From assembly GCA_947631455.1 (NCBI GenBank), contig CANRLH010000007.1:42958-106957 (forward strand): DNA of 64,000 nucleotides, read 5' to 3'. Position numbers and translations under genes: made by a program. The notes beneath the pieces are model-generated. The model saw nothing but the letters and a program-made list of their open reading frames with translations, did no database searches and was not told where the DNA came from. Of the stretch, positions 9,070 through 16,748 are shown in pieces; the stretch's first letter is position 1, and every line of letters begins with the position of its first letter. This stretch comes from an uncultured Clostridia bacterium. GTDB lineage: Bacteria > Bacillota > Clostridia > Oscillospirales > Ruminococcaceae.

Positions 9070-9240
9070 ATGTTTGAGTTAATTGCAATTATAGGACTGA
9101 GCGCTGTTATAATATCGTGCGCCGTAAATCTTTTTGAGCTTGCTATTTATGAACCGGAGCAGGAGACTGAGATATCTCAGTCTCATAACGCGTCAGATAC
9201 AGCCGATAAAAGTGCGAGCGCAAAAGAATTCATCGCTTAG
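9070..9240 (+). CDS. Small membrane-anchored protein (56 aa), unknown
   Basis: The ATG at 9070 follows ACAGGAGAGG; the ORF-track start at 8872 has no SD and extends through unlikely sequence. Residues 2-22 are hydrophobic (FELIAIIGLSAVIISCAVNLF), followed by an acidic and Ser-rich tail. It was not recognised. It precedes rmuC by 54 bp and may be cotranscribed with it. Confidence 0.55.
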   Translation: MFELIAIIGLSAVIISCAVNLFELAIYEPEQETEISQSHNASDTADKSASAKEFIA

Positions 9241-9294
9241 TACCTTATATTATCACATAAAAAAAGTAAAAAGTCAAGGAAGGTGGAATAAGCT

Positions 9295-10662
9295 GTGGCA
9301 GATGTTTGGCTGATAGCTTTGCTGGCGCTTGCTTTTATTGCTGCGGTGGAGGGGATCGTCTGTATCATAAAGCTTTCAAAAAGCGGTATGAATGATGGCG
9401 ACGACAGGCTTGAACTGTCAAAGGAACTAACATCGCTAAAGGAACAACAAGGGCGAGAGCTTTCTTATTTCAGACAGGAAATTAACCGCACTACCGCCGA
9501 TTCAATTGAAAAGCTAGGCAAAATAATAAGCGGAAACCAGATGGATCTTAACAGGACTGTCAATGAGAAGATAGAAACTCTGGATAAAAACCTTTCTGAA
9601 AAGCAGTCCGCTTTGCAAAAGTCCGTTCACGATAACCTTATCGGTCAGGAGCAGAGGTTCAGAACCTTTTCTGAGCTTAATGAGCAAAAGCTCGAGGGCA
9701 TCAGGGGAACTGTTGAAAAGCAACTCAACACACTCCAGAATGAAAATTCAAAGAAGCTTGATGAGATGCGCCAGGTGGTTGACGAAAAGCTTCAAAAGAC
9801 ACTTGAGGACAGAATGAGCCAGTCTTTTAAGCTGGTGAGCGAACGGCTTGAGCAGGTTTACAGGGGACTTGGAGAAATGCAGGCGATCGCCTCAAACGTG
9901 GGCGACTTGAAAAAGGTGCTTTCAAACGTAAAGAGCAGAGGAATCTTGGGCGAGATACAGCTTGGGGCAATACTCAGGGAGATACTTGCACCTGAGCAAT
10001 ATGAGGTGAACGTTGAGACCAAAAAGGGCAGCGGGAAACGGGTAGAGTTTGCAATCAAGCTTCCTGCGGATAATGAGAAGTACGTTTATCTGCCGATAGA
10101 CTCAAAGTTTCCGGGGGATTCATATTCTGCGCTCGTCTCGGCATACGAGACATGCGACAAGCAGCAGATAGATGCTGCGGCAAAAAATTTAGTTTCCACC
10201 ATAAAGTCAGAAGCAAAGGACATTCACGACAAGTACATATCTGTTCCTGATACTACTGACTTTGCTATACTGTTTATTCCGTTTGAGGGGCTTTATGCGG
10301 AGGCGGTCAACAGAGGTCTGGTGGAAGAGCTTCAGCGGCTATACAAGGTAAATATAGCCGGCCCCAGCACTATGGCGGCGCTTTTAAACAGCCTGCAAAT
10401 GGGATTTAAGACGCTTGCCATTCAAAAGCGCTCAAGCGAGGTTTGGGACATTCTCTCTGCGGTAAAGACCGAGTTTGCGCGGTTTGAGGATGTTATAGAC
10501 GCAACGCAGAAGAAAATTATCGCCGCCAACGACGAGCTCGACAAACTAGTGGGCGTTCGCACAAGAGCCATAAATCGGAAATTAAAAAGCGTAACGGCTC
10601 TCAGTGAGTTGTCGCAAAGCGAGGCTATTTTAGGACTTTCATCTGAAGAAGCGGAGGAGTAA
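9295..10662 (+). CDS. rmuC: RmuC-family DNA recombination protein
   Basis: The GTG start at 9295 follows GGAAGGTGG. The product has an N-terminal membrane segment (about residues 4-24), then a long coiled coil rich in Glu/Lys/Gln (about 40-190), then the conserved RmuC nuclease-like core (GILGEIQLGAILREILAP, YVYLPIDSKFPGDSY, FILFIPFEGLYAEA-type block). The length of 455 is normal. RmuC proteins are linked to limiting inversions or rearrangements at repeats in E. coli; the mechanism is not settled. Confidence 0.93.
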   Translation: MADVWLIALLALAFIAAVEGIVCIIKLSKSGMNDGDDRLELSKELTSLKEQQGRELSYFRQEINRTTADSIEKLGKIISGNQMDLNRTVNEKIETLDKNLSEKQSALQKSVHDNLIGQEQRFRTFSELNEQKLEGIRGTVEKQLNTLQNENSKKLDEMRQVVDEKLQKTLEDRMSQSFKLVSERLEQVYRGLGEMQAIASNVGDLKKVLSNVKSRGILGEIQLGAILREILAPEQYEVNVETKKGSGKRVEFAIKLPADNEKYVYLPIDSKFPGDSYSALVSAYETCDKQQIDAAAKNLVSTIKSEAKDIHDKYISVPDTTDFAILFIPFEGLYAEAVNRGLVEELQRLYKVNIAGPSTMAALLNSLQMGFKTLAIQKRSSEVWDILSAVKTEFARFEDVIDATQKKIIAANDELDKLVGVRTRAINRKLKSVTALSELSQSEAILGLSSEEAEE

Positions 10663-10719
10663 AATGGCGCTCGCCTTGACATGCGGTGAAAGAAGCCCTG
10701 TTAATATGTTCAAATGATA

Positions 10720-10757
10720 TTTGGCGTACATTATTATGTGCGCCAAAGTTATTTGAT
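10720..10757 (+). terminator. Probable terminator hairpin after rmuC
   Basis: TTTGGCGTACA pairs with TGTGCGCCAAA (11 bp with one G-U) around a 6-nt loop, followed by a partly T-rich stretch. The tail is weak, so it may instead be a leader element of the next gene. Confidence 0.5.
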
Positions 10758-10837
10758 ACTTGTCTTTTCCTTTCAAATGTGATAAAATAAAGCGGATGGG
10801 TTTACCGTTTGTATTAAAATCAGTGAGGTTTTTCAAT

Positions 10838-11353
10838 ATGAAAGTAAGTGTAAAAAATCTTATTGTTGCAGCGCTTTTGTTAGCGCTTTCTGTAGCTTTG
10901 TATAAATTCTTCGGCTCGGTAACGATCTTAGGCGGATACCTGTGCGTTCTGCAGGCCCCGATACTGCTTTGCGGGCTATTGTGCGGACCTGTATTAGGAG
11001 GACTTGCGGGAGTGGCTTCTCCGTTTATCTGCTCGCTTTTGTTTGATTTTCCACAGATGTACCCGGATACCTATGCGATTGCGGTCGAGCTGGTGTTCTT
11101 CGGAGTTCTGTGCGGAGTGCTTTATAAAACAATGTATCAAAATGTATATGTGTCGTTGCTGTTGTCTATGTACATAGGAAAAACCTCTTACGGACTTATG
11201 ATGAATTTTCTTGAAAAAGGATATTCGGCGGACAGCTTTATAAACGATGTCTTTTACAGCTGTATTCCCGGAATAATTGTCATTGTAGTTATACTTCCGC
11301 TCATCGCAATACTTCTTGATAAAACAGGACTTATGCGCAGGGGCGAAAGGTAG
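10838..11353 (+). CDS. ECF transporter S component (substrate unknown)
   Basis: The start ATG at 10838 has GTGAGG upstream; the ORF-track start adds 26 residues without an SD. The 171-residue product is very hydrophobic with about five to six membrane segments and the glycine-rich pattern of S components (GPVLGGLAGVASPFICSLL), which bind a vitamin or related small molecule and dock onto the shared EcfAAT module. No recognised riboswitch precedes it, so the substrate cannot be assigned. The Ecf energising genes are not in this window. Confidence 0.75.
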   Translation: MKVSVKNLIVAALLLALSVALYKFFGSVTILGGYLCVLQAPILLCGLLCGPVLGGLAGVASPFICSLLFDFPQMYPDTYAIAVELVFFGVLCGVLYKTMYQNVYVSLLLSMYIGKTSYGLMMNFLEKGYSADSFINDVFYSCIPGIIVIVVILPLIAILLDKTGLMRRGER

Positions 11354-11526
11354 AAAAAGTCTATTAAAAGAATACCTGCACGGTGCGGCAAACCGTTTTA
11401 GCTTTATACACATATGCTATACCGGGAATTACGGACGCCGGATCAAAGCGACAGCAAAATAAGAGTTTATCAATTTTTTGGGAAAACAAGTGAAGTGATG
11501 AACGGTGGGTTTTTACAGTAAATTCC

Positions 11527-11555
11527 TTGACGGTAAAAAAACATTGTGGTATACT
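11527..11555 (+). promoter_or_regulatory. Promoter of the nucleotidyltransferase gene
   Basis: TTGACG, a 17-bp spacer, TATACT, about 65 bp before the coding region. The rest of 11354-11526 shows only a weak ACGGT/ACCGT hairpin that could terminate the ECF gene. Confidence 0.7.
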
Positions 11556-11621
11556 TATTACATAAAATAATAACAGTATAGGGTCAATAAAGGAATCTGC
11601 ATAAAACGGGAGATGATCATT

Positions 11622-12536
11622 GTGAAAAATACAACGCTTGTGATTATGGCGGCAGGTCTCGGGAGCCGTTTCGGAACGGGAATAAAGCAGCTTGCAAAGA
11701 TAGGGCCGAGCAATGAGATAATTATGGATTACTCGGTTTACGACGCTGTTAATGCCGGGTTTAACAAAATTGTGTTTATTATAAGAAAAGATATCGAAGA
11801 GGACTTTAAAGAAATCATCGGAAACAGAATTTCAAAGCATGTCAATATTGAATATGCATTTCAGGCGCTTGAGGATCTGCCTGATGGGTTTGTCTGTCCT
11901 GAGGGAAGAACCAAGCCCTGGGGAACGGGTCAGGCTGTTCTTGCGGCTAAAGACTATGTAAACGAGCCGTTTGCGATCATCAATGCGGACGACTATTACG
12001 GACGTGAAGCATTTAAGCTGGTGCATGATTATCTTGTATCGGAAGATTTTGACGAGCAGAGTTTACGCTTATGTCTTGTCGGATTTATACTTAAAAACAC
12101 GCTGAGTGATAACGGCTCTGTAACAAGGGGCGTTTGCACAGCAGAAAACGGAAAGCTTAAAAGCCTTGAGGAGACATATGAGATAAGAAGGCTTCCTGAC
12201 GGCAGAGTAGTAAGCGGCGAGGACAAGGAAACAGAGGTAAGCGAAAACGCCGTTGTTTCTATGAATATGTGGGGCTGCACACCTAAGTTCATGCAGGTTC
12301 TTGCGGACGAGTTCAAGACGTTTTTATCTGAGCACGGAAGTGAATTGAAGAGTGAGTACCTTGTACCGATTCTGATAGGAGAGCTTTTAAAGAAGGGCAA
12401 GGTAAGCGTCGATGTTTTGGAGTCTCACGACAAATGGTTTGGTGTTACATACGCCGAGGATAAAGAATACGTTGAGAGCGAAATAAGAAAGCTTGTTGAC
12501 GCGGGAGTTTATCCGGATAACCTCTGGGGCGAGTAA
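11622..12536 (+). CDS. NDP-sugar pyrophosphorylase-like nucleotidyltransferase
   Basis: The N-terminus has the nucleotidyltransferase signature (MAAGLGSRFGTGIKQL) and a later INADDYYG metal/sugar site, so it likely makes an NDP-sugar from NTP and a sugar 1-phosphate. The exact sugar is unknown. The GTG at 11622 is preferred because GGGAG lies 9 bp upstream; the ATG at 11613 would directly abut the SD. The gene stands alone, with its own promoter and terminator. Length 304 fits single-domain members. Confidence 0.85.
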   Translation: MKNTTLVIMAAGLGSRFGTGIKQLAKIGPSNEIIMDYSVYDAVNAGFNKIVFIIRKDIEEDFKEIIGNRISKHVNIEYAFQALEDLPDGFVCPEGRTKPWGTGQAVLAAKDYVNEPFAIINADDYYGREAFKLVHDYLVSEDFDEQSLRLCLVGFILKNTLSDNGSVTRGVCTAENGKLKSLEETYEIRRLPDGRVVSGEDKETEVSENAVVSMNMWGCTPKFMQVLADEFKTFLSEHGSELKSEYLVPILIGELLKKGKVSVDVLESHDKWFGVTYAEDKEYVESEIRKLVDAGVYPDNLWGE

Positions 12537-12549
12537 TCGAAGTTATATA

Positions 12550-12582
12550 AAAGGGCGTTTTACTTTGCGCCCTTTTGTTTTT
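12550..12582 (+). terminator. Terminator after the nucleotidyltransferase
   Basis: AAAGGGCG/CGCCCTTT stem with a 10-nt loop, followed by TGTTTTT. It lies just upstream of the next gene's SD. Confidence 0.85.
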
Positions 12583-12597
12583 GAAAGGAAAATTGTT

Positions 12598-13215
12598 ATG
12601 ACTTATTCAAAAGGCTTATTTTACGCAATAGCAAGAGTTCTTATGCTGTTGCTTATAAACGTATTTTCTGCGATAGTCTCAACAACTTTGTTTGCGTGGG
12701 TGCTTAATCTTTTAATACCGTCGATAGGAGAGAGCAACTTCAAGCAGCGGTTTTTCTCAAGTGGAATATGGTCTGTTCTTGCTTGGGTGCTGCTTATCTC
12801 AATGCTTGTATTTCTCTTTTACAAGGACGGCAAAAAGCATTCGGCATACGGTATGTTTGATATGTTCACAATAACGATAACCGCTGTGTTTATGTTTGCA
12901 GTTTACTTTGTTCCAGTTTTGTTTATGGACAAGGCTGGCGGAAATGTGCTTATCGCTTTTGAGGGATTTTACTTCCCGTGTAAATGGCTATTGTCATTAT
13001 TTGATAACGACTATATGCTTGCGGTGCTTGTGGGGATAATTCCGCCTGTGGTGATATCGGTAATAACCTATTGTGTTTCACACATAATCTACAAAAAGAG
13101 ATTTCCGGATATTGACTGGCGGGTGCAAAACCCGTATTTTCACGAGGAAAAGCCCGAGGAAACGAAGCCTGACGAGGGCGATGAGCAAAACGAGTTAAGC
13201 GAAAAAGGAGAATAG
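12598..13215 (+). CDS. Multi-span membrane protein, unknown (205 aa)
   Basis: The ATG at 12598 follows GAAAGGAAAA; the longer ORF-track start runs through the upstream terminator. Four to five hydrophobic segments are visible, then a cytoplasmic charged tail (EEKPEETKPDEGDEQNE). It was not recognised. Since a terminator lies between it and the upstream gene, it probably depends on read-through or on a promoter that I do not see. Confidence 0.7.
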   Translation: MTYSKGLFYAIARVLMLLLINVFSAIVSTTLFAWVLNLLIPSIGESNFKQRFFSSGIWSVLAWVLLISMLVFLFYKDGKKHSAYGMFDMFTITITAVFMFAVYFVPVLFMDKAGGNVLIAFEGFYFPCKWLLSLFDNDYMLAVLVGIIPPVVISVITYCVSHIIYKKRFPDIDWRVQNPYFHEEKPEETKPDEGDEQNELSEKGE

Positions 13216-13363
13216 ATAAACAACAAAAGGTCAGACAAAACCCCTGACCTTTTATTTTGCTTAAGTTAGTAAATGTACTCGATGCAGCATAAAAAACCGC
13301 CCTTTTCAAATCAAGGGCGGCATTAGTGCAGGCACTGCCTGCTGGTGGACCCAAAGGGGATCG
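13216..13363. repeat. Direct repeat copy 1 (tRNA-Ala 3' flank duplication)
   Basis: About 148 bp nearly identical to 13480-13629. It carries two terminator hairpins (AAAGGTCAG/CTGACCTTT and CCGCCCTT/AAGGGCGG) and ends in the last 21 nt of tRNA-Ala including CCA (13343-13363), where the similarity stops. Confidence 0.9.
13225..13258 (+). terminator. Terminator of the 12.6-kb membrane protein gene
   Basis: AAAGGTCAG/CTGACCTTT stem, then TTATTTTG, 9 bp past the stop codon. A second copy lies in the downstream repeat near 13491-13520. Confidence 0.85.
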
Positions 13364-13479
13364 CCGCCTGCTTCGCAGGCTAACGGCTTGCGACAAGTCG
13401 CTACGCCAAATTTTCTAAAAACAGTCCACAGGACTGTTTTATTAACGAAAATTTCCCTCTCGGGTTCGATCCCAAGATC
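13364..13479. repeat. Palindrome-rich 116-bp insert between the two repeat copies
   Basis: It contains nested inverted repeats: GCCTGC/GCAGGC, GCGAC/GTCGC, AACAGTCC/GGACTGTT, and an outer AAATTTTC/GAAAATTT pair around the third. It ends with the T-arm-like GGGTTCGATCCC. It has no ORF and resembles a REP- or MITE-like element; identity is unknown. Confidence 0.6.
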
Positions 13480-13629
13480 ATAAACAACAAAAAGGTCAGA
13501 CAAAAAGCCTGACCTTTTATTTTGTTTAAGTTAGTAAATGTGCTTGATGTGGCATAAAATAACCGCCCTTTACAAATCAAGGGCGGCATTAGTGCAGGCA
13601 CCGCCTGCTGGTGGACCCAAAGGGGATCG
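13480..13629. repeat. Direct repeat copy 2, running into intact tRNA-Ala
   Basis: About 150 bp matching 13216-13363 with scattered substitutions. This is the copy attached to the complete tRNA-Ala gene and is therefore the likely original. Confidence 0.9.
13553..13586 (-). terminator. Terminator of tRNA-Ala
   Basis: On the minus strand: CCGCCCTT/AAGGGCGG stem with an 8-nt loop, followed by TTATTTTATG. It is duplicated at about 13287-13320. Confidence 0.8.
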
Positions 13630-13684
13630 AACCCTCGACCTCCGCATTGCGAACGCGGCACTCTCCCAGCTGAGCTATGGGCCC
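13609..13684 (-). tRNA. tRNA-Ala (anticodon CGC)
   Basis: On the minus strand: acceptor GGGCCCA/TGGGTCC, D arm AGCTCAGCTGGGAGAGT, anticodon stem CCGCG/TGCGG with loop TTCGCAA, T arm GAGGG-TTCGATC-CCCTT, encoded CCA. 76 nt. Confidence 0.94.
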
Positions 13685-13795
13685 ATGCTCACGATACATA
13701 TTATATCACTAATTTGTGCAAAATGCAAGCATTTTTAAATAATTCATGTAAGCTGTTTCTTTGCTGGTTTACATCGGCTAATTGATTGGCCGAGG

Positions 13796-13824
13796 TTGAC
13801 ATTTTTTATCACTTGTGCAATAAT
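13796..13824 (+). promoter_or_regulatory. Promoter of valS
   Basis: TTGACA, a 17-bp spacer, AATAAT, about 140 bp before the valS start. I looked for a T-box leader (specifier stem and the conserved TGGN antiterminator bulge) in 13685-13963 and saw none. Confidence 0.6.
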
Positions 13825-13963
13825 AATTATAATTGATATGTTGAAAGGATTGAAACAACGTGGCTTTGTATGTTAAATGCAAAATGCCCTTTCGTTTTTT
13901 GATGGATACACGAGTCTGATTCGGGCTAAACCAACAAAAAACAATTTGGAAAGGACGGATATT

Positions 13964-16582
13964 ATGAAAAAAGAACTTGAAAAACAATATGATCCCTCGG
14001 CGTTTGAGGACAGGATATATAAATACTGGATGGATAACGACTGCTTTAAGGCTAATATCGACCCCGATAAAAAGCCTTATACCATTGTGATCCCACCTCC
14101 GAATATCACCGGACAGCTCCATATGGGACACGCTCTGGACGAGACGCTTCAGGATATTTTGATAAGATGGAAAAGAATGAGCGGATACTCCGCACTCTGG
14201 CTTCCGGGAACAGACCATGCTGCTATAGCAACAGAGGCGAAGATAGTTGAGGCAATGCGAAAGGAAGGACTTACCAAGGAGGCAATTGGAAGAAAAGCGT
14301 TTATGCAGCGCGCGTGGAAATGGAAGGAGCAGTACGGCGGAAGGATCGTTGAGCAGCTTAAAAAGCTCGGCTCATCGTGCGACTGGTCAAGAGAGCGCTT
14401 TACCATGGACGAGGGCTGCAACAAAGCTGTAAAAGAGGTATTTATAAGCCTGTATGAAAAGGGACTGATCTACCGCGGCGAGAGAATGATAAACTGGTGT
14501 CCGCACTGTAAAACGTCTATTTCCGATGCGGAGGTAAACTATGAGGATCAGGCCGGCCACTTCTGGCATATACGATACCCTCTTACTGACGGAAGTGGAT
14601 TTGTTGAGCTTGCTACAACACGTCCAGAAACGCTTTTGGGCGACACGGCGGTTGCGGTAAATCCAAACGACGACAGATATAAGGATATTGTCGGAAAAAC
14701 ACTTACGCTTCCTCTTGTTGGGCGTGAGATACCGATAGTTGCGGATGATTATGTAGAAATGGATTTCGGAACCGGAGTAGTTAAGATCACTCCGGCCCAT
14801 GACCCGAATGACTTTGAGGTCGGAAAAAGACATGACCTTCCTGTTATAAATGTTCTGACCGATGACGCAAAAATCGTTGACGACTATCCAGATTATGCCG
14901 GACTTGACAGGTATGAGGCCAGAAAGAAGATAGTAGATGACCTTGAAAAGGGCGGATATCTGGTCGAAACTGAGGATTACAGCCACAATGTTGGAACCTG
15001 TTATCGCTGTTCATCTACGGTCGAGCCGAAGGTTTCGACACAGTGGTTTGTAAAAATGGAGCCGCTCGCAGGTCCTGCGATAAAGGCGGTAAAGGACGGA
15101 AGAACAAAGTTTGTTCCGGAAAGATTCGAAAAGATCTATTTCCACTGGCTTGAAAATATCAAAGATTGGTGTATATCCCGTCAGATCTGGTGGGGACATC
15201 AGATACCCGCGTTTTACTGCGATGACTGCGGCGAGACGGTGGTTACCAAGGAGAATGAGGCGTTCTGTCCTAAGTGCAAAAAGAAGATGCGCCAGGACGA
15301 GGATACGCTTGATACGTGGTTTTCTTCTGCGCTGTGGCCGTTTTCCACGCTAGGATGGCCGGACAAGACGGAGGACCTTGAGTATTTCTATCCGACAAAC
15401 ACGCTTGTTACGGGATATGACATAATTCCTTTCTGGGTAATGAGAATGATGTTCTCTGCTCTTGAGCAGATGGGAGAGGTTCCGTTTGATACGGTTCTTA
15501 TACACGGCCTTGTAAGAGATTCTCAGGGAAGAAAAATGTCAAAGTCATTAGGAAACGGAATAGATCCGCTTGAGGTGATCGCACAGTACGGAGCTGATGC
15601 GCTGAGGTTTATGCTGGCAACGGGAAATTCGCCTGGAAACGATATGAGATATATCGACGACAAGGTAAAGGCCTCAAGAAACTTTGCTAATAAGCTTTGG
15701 AATGCCGCAAGGTTTATTATGATGAATCTTCCTGACGATTACGAGATCAACGATCTTCCGAGCAATCTTACCACAGAGGACAAGTGGATAGTTTCAAAGA
15801 TAAATTCTCTTGCTAAAGATATAAACACAAACCTTGAAGGGTTTGAGATAGGTGTGGCGGTACAAAAGCTTTATGATTTTATCTGGGACGTTTATTGCGA
15901 CTGGTATATTGAGCTTACCAAGCCCAGGATCTTAGCGGGGGGAGAAACAAAAGAAACGGCTCAGGCGGTGCTTGTATGGGTCATGAAAGAAATGCTTAAG
16001 CTTTTGCACCCGTTTATGCCTTTTATCACGGAGGAAATATGGCAGACTTTAGTGGGCGGCAGTCCGCTTATGCTGGAAAGCTTCCCGATATATAAAGAGT
16101 CGCTGTGCTTTGAAAAGGAAGAAAAAGATTTCGAGAAGATAATAGACGCTATAAAGGGAATAAGAAACCGCAGAGCGGAGATGAATGTTGCACCGGGCAT
16201 AAAAGCAAAGGTGTATATTGAAACGCCTTTTGCCGAGGTGTTTAAGTCAGGCTCAATGTTCTTTGAACGTCTGGCTTCGGCGAGTGAGGTTGAGGTTTCT
16301 GACACCGCTTATGCAGCAGACGCTCTTACGGTAGTTACCGATTCTGCAAGAATATTTATTCCGCTTGACGAAATCGTTGATAAAGACAAGGAAACAGAGC
16401 GCCTCAACAAGGAAATGAAGGCTGTTAAAAAGGACATAGATTTCTTAAGCGGAAAGCTTTCAAATCAGGGATTTTTGGCAAAGGCACCGAAACAGCTTAT
16501 CGAAAAAGAAAAGGCAAAGCTTGAGACTGCAATGCAGAAAATGGCAAAGATTAAAGAAAGCATAGAAAAGCTTAACAAATAA
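13964..16582 (+). CDS. valS: Valyl-tRNA synthetase
   Basis: The ATG at 13964 follows GGAAAGGACGG; the ORF-track extension has no SD. The 872-residue class I synthetase has the HIGH-like motif PPNITGQLHMGHALD and the KMSKS motif GRKMSKSLGNG, an editing (CP1) domain with TTRPETLLGDTAV, zinc-type cysteine pairs (CPHC, CYRC, CDDC/CPKC) and the C-terminal coiled-coil arm of ValRS (KETERLNKEMKAVKKDI). It charges tRNA-Val and edits misactivated threonine. Confidence 0.97.
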   Translation: MKKELEKQYDPSAFEDRIYKYWMDNDCFKANIDPDKKPYTIVIPPPNITGQLHMGHALDETLQDILIRWKRMSGYSALWLPGTDHAAIATEAKIVEAMRKEGLTKEAIGRKAFMQRAWKWKEQYGGRIVEQLKKLGSSCDWSRERFTMDEGCNKAVKEVFISLYEKGLIYRGERMINWCPHCKTSISDAEVNYEDQAGHFWHIRYPLTDGSGFVELATTRPETLLGDTAVAVNPNDDRYKDIVGKTLTLPLVGREIPIVADDYVEMDFGTGVVKITPAHDPNDFEVGKRHDLPVINVLTDDAKIVDDYPDYAGLDRYEARKKIVDDLEKGGYLVETEDYSHNVGTCYRCSSTVEPKVSTQWFVKMEPLAGPAIKAVKDGRTKFVPERFEKIYFHWLENIKDWCISRQIWWGHQIPAFYCDDCGETVVTKENEAFCPKCKKKMRQDEDTLDTWFSSALWPFSTLGWPDKTEDLEYFYPTNTLVTGYDIIPFWVMRMMFSALEQMGEVPFDTVLIHGLVRDSQGRKMSKSLGNGIDPLEVIAQYGADALRFMLATGNSPGNDMRYIDDKVKASRNFANKLWNAARFIMMNLPDDYEINDLPSNLTTEDKWIVSKINSLAKDINTNLEGFEIGVAVQKLYDFIWDVYCDWYIELTKPRILAGGETKETAQAVLVWVMKEMLKLLHPFMPFITEEIWQTLVGGSPLMLESFPIYKESLCFEKEEKDFEKIIDAIKGIRNRRAEMNVAPGIKAKVYIETPFAEVFKSGSMFFERLASASEVEVSDTAYAADALTVVTDSARIFIPLDEIVDKDKETERLNKEMKAVKKDIDFLSGKLSNQGFLAKAPKQLIEKEKAKLETAMQKMAKIKESIEKLNK

Positions 16583-16748
16583 TAGCAAGCTAGAATTTAA
16601 GCCGCGCGGTATTGCTGTTTTTAAATAAATATAAAATATGATAAAATGGCGAGTCAACATTTTTATATTTAAAAGAAATTAAATATGCAGTAAACAATGT
16701 AATTTTGTTTCTGAAAATTACAGATCATTCCCCAAGGAGGGATCAGGT

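Noticed and set aside
12950-13738. Several ORFs across the duplicated tRNA-Ala flank (for example 12950-13396, 13306-13503, 13401-13661, 13538-13738)
   Set aside because: They read through terminators, tRNA sequence and repeats; similar text in both copies comes from the duplication, not from coding constraint.
13685-13963. T-box leader of valS
   Set aside because: No specifier stem or TGGN antiterminator bulge was seen; only a plain promoter and a short GGCTAATTGATTGGCC inverted repeat.
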